NCBI RefSeq assembly: GCF_012027595.1
Contig: NZ_SNUR01000006.1
Span: 1-64,000 of the forward strand
Source of the DNA: Thermococcus sp. Bubb.Bath
Lineage (GTDB): Archaea > Methanobacteriota_B > Thermococci > Thermococcales > Thermococcaceae
DNA length: 64,000 nt
Direction of reading: 5' to 3'
In this document: positions 18,114 to 26,258 of the stretch, piece by piece
Numbering within the stretch: the first letter of the stretch is position 1
How the letters are laid out: each line of letters starts with the position of its first letter
Notes under the pieces: model-generated
Database searches by the model: none
The model's input: only the letters and a program-made list of their open reading frames with translations
What the model was told of the DNA's origin: nothing
Program-made: the position numbers and the translations under genes

Positions 18114-18593
18114 TTAATTTTCCTTCTCCGATTTTCCGAGTCTAAGCTTCCTGTCGATTTTAAGCATCTCTCTCCACTGCCTTCCGGGCCAGTAGATTTG
18201 ACCGCATTTCTTGCAGACGTAGAACTCATCGTAGCGCTCGTAAACACTCCCCGGAACTTTGTCCTTAACGTATTCTTTAGGAACCCGTTCTATCGGCCCG
18301 TTGCACTTGGGACAGCGAGCATTCGCCGGAAAGAGCTCCTTGAACCCAATCCCAAACTTTTTCAGCTCCTCGACCTGGCCCTCAAGGGAGTTCGAGGAGA
18401 GAAGAAAGACCTCTACCCCTGCCGTCCTGGCCCTCTGAGCGAGTCCACCATCGCGAGTTATAATTACCCTTCCCTCCTCGAGGGCCCTCTTAATGATGTC
18501 ATCATCGTCCACTACCCCGTAGAGGGTGTCGTAGCCGTAGAGGCGGAGCCAGCGTGCTAGGCGGCCGAGCATCATGTCGGCGATGAACTTCAT
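18114..18593 (-). CDS. Mut7-C RNase domain protein with zinc ribbon
   Basis: A 159-residue protein. The N-terminal PIN-like Mut7-C domain shows KFIADMMLGRLARWLRLYG, VVDDDDIIKRALEEGRVIITRDGGLA, with acidic residues placed as in PIN nucleases. The C-terminal half has two CxxC pairs (CPKCNGPIERVP and CKKCGQIYWPG), a zinc ribbon. The family is held to be an RNase; targets in archaea are unknown. The start at MKFIAD is by family resemblance; no clear ribosome site is seen, so the message may be leaderless. Confidence 0.83.
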   Translation of the reverse strand: MKFIADMMLGRLARWLRLYGYDTLYGVVDDDDIIKRALEEGRVIITRDGGLAQRARTAGVEVFLLSSNSLEGQVEELKKFGIGFKELFPANARCPKCNGPIERVPKEYVKDKVPGSVYERYDEFYVCKKCGQIYWPGRQWREMLKIDRKLRLGKSEKEN

Positions 18594-18645
18594 AGCAATC
18601 GCTGAGAGTTTAGTAATTAAGTTAAAGTGTCTTCCGGTGGGAACG

Positions 18646-18654
18646 CTTATAAAT
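18646..18654 (+). promoter_or_regulatory. TATA box of the PhnP-like hydrolase gene
   Basis: CTTATAAAT lies about 50 bases before the ATG at 18702. Transcription would begin near 18676, giving a leader of about 25 bases with GGTGATGG. Confidence 0.5.
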
Positions 18655-18701
18655 CGGTTGTATTTTACAGTCATAAAACATCTTGATGCCTGGTGATGGA
18701 G

Positions 18702-19451
18702 ATGCTCGTCTACTTTATCGGCACGGGCGGGAGCGAGGGAATTCCAGCTCACCTCTGCACCTGCTCAACGTGCAATGAAGCCCGGAAGTTCGGCTTCGCC
18801 CAGAGAAAACCCTCGACGCTCGCAGTAATCACCGAAAACCGGAAGGCCGTTCTCTTCGACGTTGGGACTGATATAAGGGACTTCCTCAACGTTCCGCTTG
18901 AGGCGATCTTCCTGACCCACTGGCACCACGACCATATCTACGGTCTCTACAAGCTCCGCTGGATGGCGATGGAGACACCTCTCTACGCGCCGGAGGGGCA
19001 CGCAGATGCCCTAATCCTCAACGACCCGAAGAACCTGCGGCCAAAGACGCTGAAGCCCGGCGATACTTTAAGAATGGACACGCTGAAGATAACGGCCATA
19101 AGACTCGACCATGAGGTAGAGACACTCGGCTACCTCATCGAGGAGGACGGGAAGAGCGTGGCCCTGCTCTACGACACGAAGGGCCTCCCCGGGGAGACCT
19201 GGGAGTTTCTGAGGGAGAAAGCACCGCTGAGGCTCGCTATTGTCGATGCCACTTATCCGCCCGGCTTCGACGATCCTAACCACAACAACGTGAACGAGGC
19301 CGCTCAGATAGGTCTCCAGCTGGCAGAGAGAACCGTTTTAAGCCACATCTCCCACAAGAACCTGCCATTCCTTGAGCTCGTCGAATACGTGAGGAAAAGA
19401 TGGGGAAATAAAGTCCTCGTTGCCTACGACGGGATGGTGTTTTACGTCTGA
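18702..19451 (+). CDS. PhnP-like metallo-beta-lactamase fold hydrolase
   Basis: A 249-residue MBL-fold enzyme. The metal-binding HxHxDH motif is HWHHDH at residues 73-78, and further histidines occur in RLDHEVETLGYL and SHISHKN. Near the N-terminus, GTGGSEGIP is followed by Cys19, Cys21 and Cys24; PhnP phosphodiesterases carry an extra cysteine-bound zinc at this place. PhnP splits cyclic ribose phosphates, so a phosphodiesterase on RNA or nucleotide-like substrates is likely. It overlaps the convergent ATPase gene by 10 bases. Confidence 0.83.
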   Translation: MLVYFIGTGGSEGIPAHLCTCSTCNEARKFGFAQRKPSTLAVITENRKAVLFDVGTDIRDFLNVPLEAIFLTHWHHDHIYGLYKLRWMAMETPLYAPEGHADALILNDPKNLRPKTLKPGDTLRMDTLKITAIRLDHEVETLGYLIEEDGKSVALLYDTKGLPGETWEFLREKAPLRLAIVDATYPPGFDDPNHNNVNEAAQIGLQLAERTVLSHISHKNLPFLELVEYVRKRWGNKVLVAYDGMVFYV

Positions 19452-20803
19452 GAGCGGAATTTCTCGAAGTCCTTTAAGTCCCAGACCAGATATCCCTCTT
19501 CCCTCAGGGTTTTCTTTCCAGTTATCCCCCTTGCAATGAGTCCGTAGCTCCCCTCCCAACCATCCAGCCCCACTAGTCCCGACTTTCTCATGAGGTCTTT
19601 CAAAATTCCCCGCGCTTCCCTCTCCCTCAGCTCCTTCCACTTCACCTCAATGAAAAGGGACTTCCTCTCCTTTTCATTAAGGGCTATGAGATCTATCTCC
19701 TCACCCTTGTGCCACCACCGGCCAATTTTTGTGAACCTAAACGGAAGCCCGCTAGTTTTGTTTAGCTCGATCAAAAACTGTCTTGCAACCTCTTCAAAGG
19801 CCTTCCCGACGTAGGCGTTGAACTCCTCCCAGTCCATCTCGAACGTTCCGATTTCCATCCTTCCCCTGTTTGGTTTTACAAAGCGGAACCAGAACTCAAA
19901 GAAGCGGTCGTTGAGATAATAACGCGCCTTTCTGCTCCTCTCACTCTCAGTTATTGGAACTTCCCGTCTCACTAGATCTAGGGAGATGAGCGTTCTCAAG
20001 TACTTGGGCATGTCCTTTGCGTCTATTCCCGCCCAGTTCGCAATCTCACTCACCCTGTGCTTCCCGCTCGCCATCGCTTCGAGTATCAAATAGTAGCGGT
20101 GAACATCTCCAAGTTCCTCCCGGAGAATGAACTCCGGCTCCTCATAAAGGATTGAAGTTGGTGAAAACGCAGTCTCCAAAAGCTCCCTCCTGAAGTTCTC
20201 TCCGTGGAAGAGCCTGAAGTACATCGGAACGCCGCCGGTAACTGAGTAAATCTGAACCACCGTCTCAAGGGGCCTATCGCTGAAGTATTCCGCCACGTGG
20301 AAGAAGCCGAGAGGTTTCAGCTTCAGCTGGGCCGTTCTCCTTCCATAGAGGGGGTTAGTGTAGCCCATCAGGCCCTCCATCAGACCCACAAGGGAGCCGC
20401 TCAGTATCAAAAAGAACCTATCATCGAGTATTTCATCTATTATTGCCTGGAACACGGCCGAGGTGTTTTTGTCCGCCAGGAGCAGGTACGAAAACTCATC
20501 TATTACGACCACCAGCCTCTCGGGAGCCTTCAGTTTTATTAACTCAAAGGCTCTTCTGAAGTCCCTGACTTCGAGATCGGGAAGGTCGAGCCTTTCAGCG
20601 GCTTCTTTGTAGAAGCGCCTCGCGTTGGCCTCCAGTCCGCCCCTGTCGGCCAGAAAGTATATTGCATCCTTCCCGGCAATAAACCGCTTTATCAGTTCGG
20701 TCTTCCCAACGCGCCGACGTCCGTAGATTATCAGCACCTCTTTTTTGTCGGAGCGGTGGAGCCTCTCCAAGAAAGCCAGTTCATTTTTACGGTTAACAAA
20801 CAT
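19442..20803 (-). CDS. Archaeal AAA-type ATPase with DUF234 C-terminus
   Basis: A 453-residue protein of the archaeal ATPase group common in Thermococcales. Walker A is GRRRVGKTE (residues 28-36) and Walker B is LVVVIDEFSYLL. A central winged-helix-like region follows (VSEIANWAGIDAKDMPKYLRTLISLDLVRRE), and the C-terminal DUF234 part has EEIDLIALNEKERKSLFIEVKW, which resembles a PD-(D/E)xK nuclease core. Role unknown; such genes are often multi-copy and mobile. The start at 20803 follows GGTGAAG. Confidence 0.85.
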   Translation of the reverse strand: MFVNRKNELAFLERLHRSDKKEVLIIYGRRRVGKTELIKRFIAGKDAIYFLADRGGLEANARRFYKEAAERLDLPDLEVRDFRRAFELIKLKAPERLVVVIDEFSYLLLADKNTSAVFQAIIDEILDDRFFLILSGSLVGLMEGLMGYTNPLYGRRTAQLKLKPLGFFHVAEYFSDRPLETVVQIYSVTGGVPMYFRLFHGENFRRELLETAFSPTSILYEEPEFILREELGDVHRYYLILEAMASGKHRVSEIANWAGIDAKDMPKYLRTLISLDLVRREVPITESERSRKARYYLNDRFFEFWFRFVKPNRGRMEIGTFEMDWEEFNAYVGKAFEEVARQFLIELNKTSGLPFRFTKIGRWWHKGEEIDLIALNEKERKSLFIEVKWKELREREARGILKDLMRKSGLVGLDGWEGSYGLIARGITGKKTLREEGYLVWDLKDFEKFRSQT

Positions 20804-20854
20804 TATCTTCACCAGGATAATCTTTGTTAGTATAAAATTTAAAGGTTTTGAGCA

Positions 20855-21697
20855 TCAGGTAGGAGTAGGGTAAACGGCAAGAACGACCATGGAGGTCGTT
20901 TCTGTGTTCGTGTCTCCGTTAGGGATTATCCCCCCATTTTCAATGCGATATCCGGTTCTTATCCCGCCGTTGGGGGCCTGGAGGCGGGAGATTGCCTCCA
21001 TACACCCATCAAAGACTTTTTCTCCTTCCCTCGGTTTTCCCAAAATTCTGTGGAGGTAAACGAAGAGGGCACACTTGTAAGTCTGATAAACGCCTTTGAA
21101 TGCTTTATCCCGAAAGCCGTTTCCGTCCCACATGCCGATAAGGGAGCGGTAAAACTGCATTGCTTTGGTTCTATCCCTATTTAGGGTCTCGTTAAGGGCC
21201 GCGTAGGCTAACAGGTCTGCGTAGTCCTGCCAGTCGTCCATCCTGCAGGAGAGGTTCGCCCGCTCATATTTTATGGTGAACTCCGAGTGGAACTTTTGGG
21301 AGTAGATCTTCCCAAGAACTTCCGTTTCAGAGCAGAAAAACCCCTTTATTGGCCGTCCTAATAAAACATCAGCCTTCCCGTTCCAGCCGCCAGAGTAGTT
21401 CTCGTCAAGGTTTTCCTTGATCCTTTTCCCGAGCGGCGAACCGAGGAGGGTCAGTGCTCTCGCCGCCAGCAGGTTGTCGTTGGCGACATAGATGGTCTCG
21501 TTATCGGGGTAAGCCGTTACCGCCGCCCTCAGCAGCCCCGCCTCCGGAACGTACTGCGACTCGAGGAAGGTCCTAAGAGCAGAAGCGTTTACAGTAAGTT
21601 TCTCCTGTTTGCTCTTCCAATGATAAGTTATGAATGATGTTGAGATTAGTAACACGACAACAATGAACACAATGGACGCTTTAATTGACCATTTCAT
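20855..21697 (-). CDS. Membrane-anchored extracellular protein, unknown
   Basis: A 280-residue protein with one N-terminal hydrophobic segment (about 8-28) and no lipobox, so it is probably tethered outside the cell. The rest is helical with short loops: LLAARALTLLGSPLG, DYADLLAYAALNE, and APNGGIRTGYRIENGGIIPNGDTNTETTSMVVLA near the end. That last part recalls alpha/alpha-barrel (six-hairpin) proteins such as terpene cyclase-like or glycoside-processing domains. Four cysteines could form disulfides. I do not recognise the family. Confidence 0.65.
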   Translation of the reverse strand: MKWSIKASIVFIVVVLLISTSFITYHWKSKQEKLTVNASALRTFLESQYVPEAGLLRAAVTAYPDNETIYVANDNLLAARALTLLGSPLGKRIKENLDENYSGGWNGKADVLLGRPIKGFFCSETEVLGKIYSQKFHSEFTIKYERANLSCRMDDWQDYADLLAYAALNETLNRDRTKAMQFYRSLIGMWDGNGFRDKAFKGVYQTYKCALFVYLHRILGKPREGEKVFDGCMEAISRLQAPNGGIRTGYRIENGGIIPNGDTNTETTSMVVLAVYPTPT

Positions 21698-21765
21698 GGT
21701 ACAGGGTCAGTGAAAAGACCTAAAACTTTTTCTGGAGAGCAACAACATTCAATAGGTGTGGTTCA

Positions 21766-22329
21766 ATGCGCGTCCTCGAGCTGGCGAAGAGACGAAAGAC
21801 CGTCAGGCGGTTCCTACCGGATAGACCGCCAAAAGAAGACATCCTGAATGCGATTAAAGCAGCCAAGGAAGCCCCCTCCGGGATGAACGCTCAGCCCTGG
21901 AAGTTCGTGGTTGTTGATGACGACTGGCTGAAGGCCAAAATCCGTGAAGTCTGCGAGAGGGAAGAGGAGAAGTTCTACTCAAAAACTAAAGGTGACCTGA
22001 TGGCCTGGCTGAACTCGGAGGGCTTTAAGCCGGAGAAGCCGTTCTTGAGCGAGGCACCGTGCCTAATTCTCGTCTTCGGCCACACGAAGGCCCCTTACTG
22101 GCTCCAGTCAACGTGGATAGCCGTCGGCTACCTCCTGCTCGCACTCGAAGAGCTCGGCCTCGGGACTGTAACCTACACGCCACCCAATCCAAAACCCGTG
22201 GAGGAAGTCCTAAACGCCCCCGATGGGTACAAGCTCCAGACGGTACTGCCAGTTGGATATCCAGCGGATCCAAAGCCAAAATACGAGAGAAAGAAGCTGG
22301 AGGATGTGGTGAGCTTCAACGGCTTTTAA
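21766..22329 (+). CDS. Nitroreductase-family flavoprotein
   Basis: A 187-residue FMN enzyme. The FMN-contact regions RRKTVRRFLPDRP at the N-terminus, EAPSGMNAQPWKFVVVDD and the C-terminal LPVGYPADPKPKYERKKLEDVV are those of the nitroreductase fold. Members reduce nitro compounds, quinones or flavins with NAD(P)H. The physiological substrate here is not known. The stop overlaps the convergent proC gene by 4 bases. Confidence 0.88.
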   Translation: MRVLELAKRRKTVRRFLPDRPPKEDILNAIKAAKEAPSGMNAQPWKFVVVDDDWLKAKIREVCEREEEKFYSKTKGDLMAWLNSEGFKPEKPFLSEAPCLILVFGHTKAPYWLQSTWIAVGYLLLALEELGLGTVTYTPPNPKPVEEVLNAPDGYKLQTVLPVGYPADPKPKYERKKLEDVVSFNGF

Positions 22330-23105
22330 AGCCTCTTCGAGAGTATCCTTGACTTTTTGGTGGCGGCGTCTATAGCCTTCATCACGGCCGTCCTTACCCG
22401 ACCTTCTTCAAGCTCGAAAATCCCATCTATCGTCGTTCCACCGGGGGTTATAACCCACTCCCTGACCTCGGCGGGATGCTTATCCGTCTCCATGAGGAGT
22501 TTTGCGGTTCCGAGGAGGGTCTGGAGGGAGGCTATCCTCGCAACTTCCCTTGGCAGGCCAACTCTCAAACCACCGTAGATCATGGCCTCAAGGAAGACCG
22601 CAACGTAGGCCGGTCCAGAACCGCTGAGTCCAGTTATGGCGTCCATGTGCTCCTCCTCGACATGGATACATTTTCCAAAGGAGGAGAAGAGGGTCTCCAC
22701 AAGTTCAACATCCTTTCCATTGAGGTCAGTTGAATAGGCTGTAAATGATTCCTTCACGAGAACGGCTATGTTAGGCATCGCCCTAACGACCCTGGAACCC
22801 GGCGCGAGCCTTTTGAGGTGGTCAAGCCCTATTCCGGCTGCGAGCGACACAAGAAGCTTCCCCTTGAGGTTCCTCCCTATTTCCCCGAGAACCTGGGAAA
22901 CCTTGTTGGGCTTAACGGCCAGAAACACGACCTCCGCCCATTCGCTCGCCCTGATGTTGTCGTCGGTAACCTCAACGCCGTATTCCTCAAGCCACTTAGC
23001 CTTCTCTACTTTCCTCCTGGTGGCCACCACCTCGTGACCGGCCTCGCTCAGGGCCTTCGCAACGGCGCTCCCAATGGTTCCCGCACCTATAACAGCCACC
23101 TTCAT
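22326..23105 (-). CDS. proC: Pyrroline-5-carboxylate reductase
   Basis: A 259-residue enzyme that reduces pyrroline-5-carboxylate to proline with NAD(P)H. The Rossmann motif VIGAGTIGSAVAKAL is at the N-terminus. The family signature in the C-terminal half is ITGLSGSGPAYVAVFLEAM, followed by REWVITPGGTTIDGIFELEE. The start at 23105 gives MKVAVIGAG directly. A hairpin-forming inverted repeat lies just upstream (23120-23170). Confidence 0.92.
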   Translation of the reverse strand: MKVAVIGAGTIGSAVAKALSEAGHEVVATRRKVEKAKWLEEYGVEVTDDNIRASEWAEVVFLAVKPNKVSQVLGEIGRNLKGKLLVSLAAGIGLDHLKRLAPGSRVVRAMPNIAVLVKESFTAYSTDLNGKDVELVETLFSSFGKCIHVEEEHMDAITGLSGSGPAYVAVFLEAMIYGGLRVGLPREVARIASLQTLLGTAKLLMETDKHPAEVREWVITPGGTTIDGIFELEEGRVRTAVMKAIDAATKKSRILSKRL

Positions 23106-23119
23106 AGCTATCACTCGGG

Positions 23120-23170
23120 ATGGTATGATGTCAGTGCAAATAAGACTTCCCCAGTTTCAGACATCACCAT
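23120..23170 (-). repeat. Inverted repeat in proC leader
   Basis: ATGGTATGATGTC (23120-23132) and GACATCACCAT (23160-23170) are complementary over 11 bases with a 2-base bulge, enclosing a 27-base loop. It lies between the tyrosine phosphatase stop and the proC start, so it would be in the proC leader. Function unknown. Confidence 0.5.
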
Positions 23171-23194
23171 GACGAAAATTTGAGTATTTTCTGA

Positions 23195-23653
23195 TTATTT
23201 TTGTCGTTTTGACAGAAAAGTATCGAGCTCTTTTAAAACTCCCATCTGCTCCCATGTCTCTACTGCCCCCGGACGGAGTGAGCGAACCCTCATCAGTGCC
23301 TTTCTCAAAGACAGCCCCTTTGAGTACATGAGCCACGCGACCGCCACCGTTCCGCTCCTCCCCAGGCCGCCCATGCAGTGGATTAGAACTTTTTTGCCAA
23401 CATTAACCCGCTTCTCAATCCAGAGGAGAATTTTGAGGAGCTGCTCAAGGGACGGGGCCGTGAAGTCTGCTATCGGGCTGTGGAGGACTTCTACACCCCT
23501 CTTTTTCCACTCATCAATCGAATAAGGAAGCTCGTACTTTCCAACGAGAACCACCACCGCATCGAAGTCCTCAGCAACCTCGTCGAGCTCCTTCTCCGTC
23601 GGCATCCGTGAGAAGGCTACATTATTATCCACGAACTTGGCGGAAAGCCACAT
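23195..23653 (-). CDS. Protein tyrosine / dual-specificity phosphatase
   Basis: A 152-residue cysteine phosphatase. The P-loop HCMGGLGRSGT spans residues 92-102, with nucleophile Cys93 and Arg99; the general acid is the Asp in SPIADFTAPS (Asp63). Size and the Cys93 position agree with the Thermococcus kodakarensis enzyme Tk-PTP, which removes phosphate from tyrosine and serine. The ATG at 23653 begins one base after the upstream gene's stop, with GGTGTGGTGAG overlapping it, so the pair is coupled. Confidence 0.88.
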   Translation of the reverse strand: MWLSAKFVDNNVAFSRMPTEKELDEVAEDFDAVVVLVGKYELPYSIDEWKKRGVEVLHSPIADFTAPSLEQLLKILLWIEKRVNVGKKVLIHCMGGLGRSGTVAVAWLMYSKGLSLRKALMRVRSLRPGAVETWEQMGVLKELDTFLSKRQK

Positions 23654-23654
23654 C

Positions 23655-23984
23655 TCACCACACCCTCGTCCCAACAGGCACCTCTTCGGGAACCGGTAGG
23701 AGGTAGACTTTTCCTTCCTCCGTTTCCGCAACGATGAGCATTCCCCAGCTCTCGACTCCGGAGAGCTTCTTCGGCTTCAGGTTAAGGACGAAGACGAACT
23801 TCTTTCCCTCAAGCTCTTCCGGTGAGTACTGGTCGGCTATGCCCGTTATTATCGTCCGCTCTTCCTTGCCTAAGTCAACGTCGAGCTTGATGAGCTTCTT
23901 CGTCCTCTTCAGCTTCTCGGCCCTCTTAACGAGGCCGACGCGGAGGTCAAACTTCCAGAATTCATCAACGTCGTAGAGCTTCAT
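23655..23984 (-). CDS. tRNA-binding OB-fold protein (MetRS beta type)
   Basis: A 109-residue protein with the EMAP-II/Trbp111 OB fold: DLRVGLVKRAEKLKRTKKLIKLDVDLG, then TIITGIADQYSPEELEGKKFVFVLNLKPKKLSGVESWGM in outline. This domain binds tRNA and is fused to the C-terminus of methionyl-tRNA synthetase in many organisms, but is a separate subunit in many archaea. A role as MetRS beta subunit is likely. The ATG at 23984 follows GGTGG. Confidence 0.85.
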   Translation of the reverse strand: MKLYDVDEFWKFDLRVGLVKRAEKLKRTKKLIKLDVDLGKEERTIITGIADQYSPEELEGKKFVFVLNLKPKKLSGVESWGMLIVAETEEGKVYLLPVPEEVPVGTRVW

Positions 23985-24018
23985 AAGACCACCGGAAAAA
24001 GTTGGGAGAGGGGATATT

Positions 24019-24690
24019 TTAGGGTTGCCCATCCCAGAGGAGGATTTCATCTCCCCTGCTCTCGGCAACCAAGATCCCATCATTCTCAAAGACCCACGCG
24101 CCGCCGGGCGGGAAGCTGTTAACGATGAACGTCCTAACTCCAAGGGCCCTAACACGCTCGGACATGGCCTCGATGTCCTCTTCGTTTAGTTCTCCGTATT
24201 CGGGCGAATACTCCATGGGCACGAGGAGGATGTCCGGCTTTTTCCTCCGCACCCACTTGGCTATGCGCTTGTTGTATAGGTCGCCGCAGATGATGATTGA
24301 AACCTTTCCAAACTCCGTTCTGACAGTCCTCACCGTGTTGCCAGTGCAGAACTTGTAGGGCTCCTGGAACTTGCGGTGCTTTAGAAGGATTTCTCCGCTC
24401 CGCCCGATGAGCAGGGCGGAATTGTAGACGCAGTTCTTGTAGGGCTCAAGAAGGCCGAAGACTATGTAAACACCGTTCTCTCTTGCCAGCTCGCTCACCC
24501 TCTCGACAATTTCATCGTAAAGCCTCGCTCCAGAGAAGTCCCACTCCTCAAAGCCGGTGAGGCAGTACTCCGGAAAAATGAGGAAATCTGGGTTGTATTC
24601 TAAGGCCTCGATGAAACGTCTTTTGAACTCCTCCCAGTTGGCCTTGAAGTTCCCATCCTCAACCCTCATCGGGATTAGCACTACCTTCAT
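24019..24690 (-). CDS. Carbon-nitrogen hydrolase (nitrilase family)
   Basis: A 223-residue nitrilase-superfamily amidase. The catalytic triad is visible: Glu in FPEYCLTG (about residue 40), Lys in KHRKFQEPY, and the nucleophile Cys in VSIIICGDLYNKR. These enzymes hydrolyse nitriles, amides or carbamoyl compounds. The substrate is not readable from the sequence. The ATG overlaps the stop of the upstream membrane-anchored protein by 4 bases, so the two may share a transcript. Confidence 0.87.
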   Translation of the reverse strand: MKVVLIPMRVEDGNFKANWEEFKRRFIEALEYNPDFLIFPEYCLTGFEEWDFSGARLYDEIVERVSELARENGVYIVFGLLEPYKNCVYNSALLIGRSGEILLKHRKFQEPYKFCTGNTVRTVRTEFGKVSIIICGDLYNKRIAKWVRRKKPDILLVPMEYSPEYGELNEEDIEAMSERVRALGVRTFIVNSFPPGGAWVFENDGILVAESRGDEILLWDGQP

Positions 24691-25205
24691 TTTAGCTCCT
24701 CCGAAAGGTTAAAGAGTTCTTCCGCCAGGCTTTCGGGGATTTCATTGGGTTTCTGATATCTTAAAAGCTCCCCAAAGCATTCCTGAATGCGCTCGAGGCT
24801 TTTAAGATTCCTTTTCACCATTTCCTGCATTTGCGGAGGTTTGTCGTTTAAGGCAGCGGTGAAAAAGCCAGCAATGTTATATGCGGCCGTGTGGATGAAA
24901 TAGTATTTCCTCTCCCCCGTCTGCTCATACAGGTTGAAAAATATTTTTCCAAGAAAGATGGAATGCTCATCATAGAGAACCAGCTGAGACCAAAGGTAAT
25001 CACTGGAAGCATTTGCTTTGATGGAACCATTAAGAGAGTCTGCCATGTCCGAGAGGAAAACTTGAGATCTGGTGGAATCAACGTATATACTTTCAAGAAG
25101 TCGCTCATTCTTTCTCCCGCACTCCCACCACCCGTAGGTGGAAGCGACGAGGGCAAGGGCCAGTATAAGTGCAACTATCTTAAGGACATCTTTCTTCCCC
25201 ACCAT
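24687..25205 (-). CDS. Membrane-anchored helical protein, unknown
   Basis: A 172-residue protein with one N-terminal membrane segment (about 8-25, VLKIVALILALALVASTYGWW) and a largely helical outer domain containing NxS/T sites such as NGS and NAS. No known domain is evident. The start follows AGGTGATTT. It overlaps the nitrilase gene by 4 bases. The related-looking arrangement at 20855-21697 (single anchor, helical ectodomain) may only reflect composition. Confidence 0.65.
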   Translation of the reverse strand: MVGKKDVLKIVALILALALVASTYGWWECGRKNERLLESIYVDSTRSQVFLSDMADSLNGSIKANASSDYLWSQLVLYDEHSIFLGKIFFNLYEQTGERKYYFIHTAAYNIAGFFTAALNDKPPQMQEMVKRNLKSLERIQECFGELLRYQKPNEIPESLAEELFNLSEELK

Positions 25206-25287
25206 AAATCACCTGCTTACTACTACTGACAAAAACTTTAAAACTTTTTGTCCACAAAAACGCTTAGCTAAAACTGGAGGTCCTGAA

Positions 25288-26223
25288 ATGAAGACGTACT
25301 CCTTCGGCGTCGAGACGGTTCCGGTCGCTTTAGCTGACGATCTGCTCATCGGGAGCGTCCACGATGGAAGGAACTACAGAATCATGCTGGCGAGGATGAC
25401 GGGCGAAGAAGTACTCGAAACCCGCTTTCTGGGTGAGAAAAACGACTGGGAAGGGCACTCAATAGCGCGGATCGAGGGCGGCTACATGATAGGGGGCGCC
25501 GTTGAGGGGGAAGCAACTCCCGAGGGGGGCAAAGGGTGGAAGGCCTACGTCGCGAGGCTTGATGAGGAGTTAAACGTCCTCTGGGAGCGAAAGATCGAGA
25601 CAAGGGGCAACGAGTGCGTTTACTCAATCCTTCCGGTAGGAGATTCAATCTTCATAGCCGGTGAGAGTGGAAGGACTGGAAACAGGGGCTTCTTCGTGGG
25701 AATGCTCTCAATGGACGGTGAGCTGCTGTGGCTGAAGGACTTTGGGGGCTGGGAGGACGTTGTAACGGCATCTCTCCTTTTAGGGGAAAGACCCAGACTT
25801 GTAGGGAGTGTCAAAGATAGGTACTGGAAAGTCGTCGCCTTCGACTTCGATTCCGATGGGAACTTAGCAGGTCATGAGACCATCACAGAAGGAGGGATAT
25901 CTTTAACCGCGGTCCTCTGGAACGGTAAGCTTCTCCTGGCTGGCTATTCTGATGAAGACCTCTGGATCTGGGGCGGGGAGTGGGAGGTAACCCTCCTCAA
26001 CGGGGCCGCCACTTCGCTCCTACCGCTTGAGGACGGCATCCTCGTCGGAGGAGAGGTTGGGAGAACTGCTCTCCTTATGGAACTCGACTCCAGCGGGGAA
26101 ATTCTCTGGAAAAAGCCCCTCTGGGAGCGTGGCTGGGTGGAGGTTTTGACTTGGGAGATTGGGGCGGGTGTAAAAGGAGAGGACGAAAAGACGGTTATGG
26201 CCGTCGAAGCGATAGAAAAATAA
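25288..26223 (+). CDS. Beta-propeller-like repeat protein, unknown
   Basis: A 311-residue protein built from repeating short strands with patterns such as ARMTGEEVLETRFLG, ARLDEELNVLWERKIET, GMLSMDGELLWLKDFGG, FDFDSDGNLAGHETI and MELDSSGEILWKKPLW. The recurring 'L D x x G x x x W' theme every 45-55 residues suggests a six- or seven-bladed propeller like quinoprotein or SBBP-type repeats. No signal peptide is seen, so it is probably cytoplasmic. The ATG at 25288 follows GGAGGT. Function unknown. Confidence 0.7.
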   Translation: MKTYSFGVETVPVALADDLLIGSVHDGRNYRIMLARMTGEEVLETRFLGEKNDWEGHSIARIEGGYMIGGAVEGEATPEGGKGWKAYVARLDEELNVLWERKIETRGNECVYSILPVGDSIFIAGESGRTGNRGFFVGMLSMDGELLWLKDFGGWEDVVTASLLLGERPRLVGSVKDRYWKVVAFDFDSDGNLAGHETITEGGISLTAVLWNGKLLLAGYSDEDLWIWGGEWEVTLLNGAATSLLPLEDGILVGGEVGRTALLMELDSSGEILWKKPLWERGWVEVLTWEIGAGVKGEDEKTVMAVEAIEK

Positions 26224-26258
26224 ACCCCAGTCCTCTAAAACGCCGGGAGGGATTTGAT

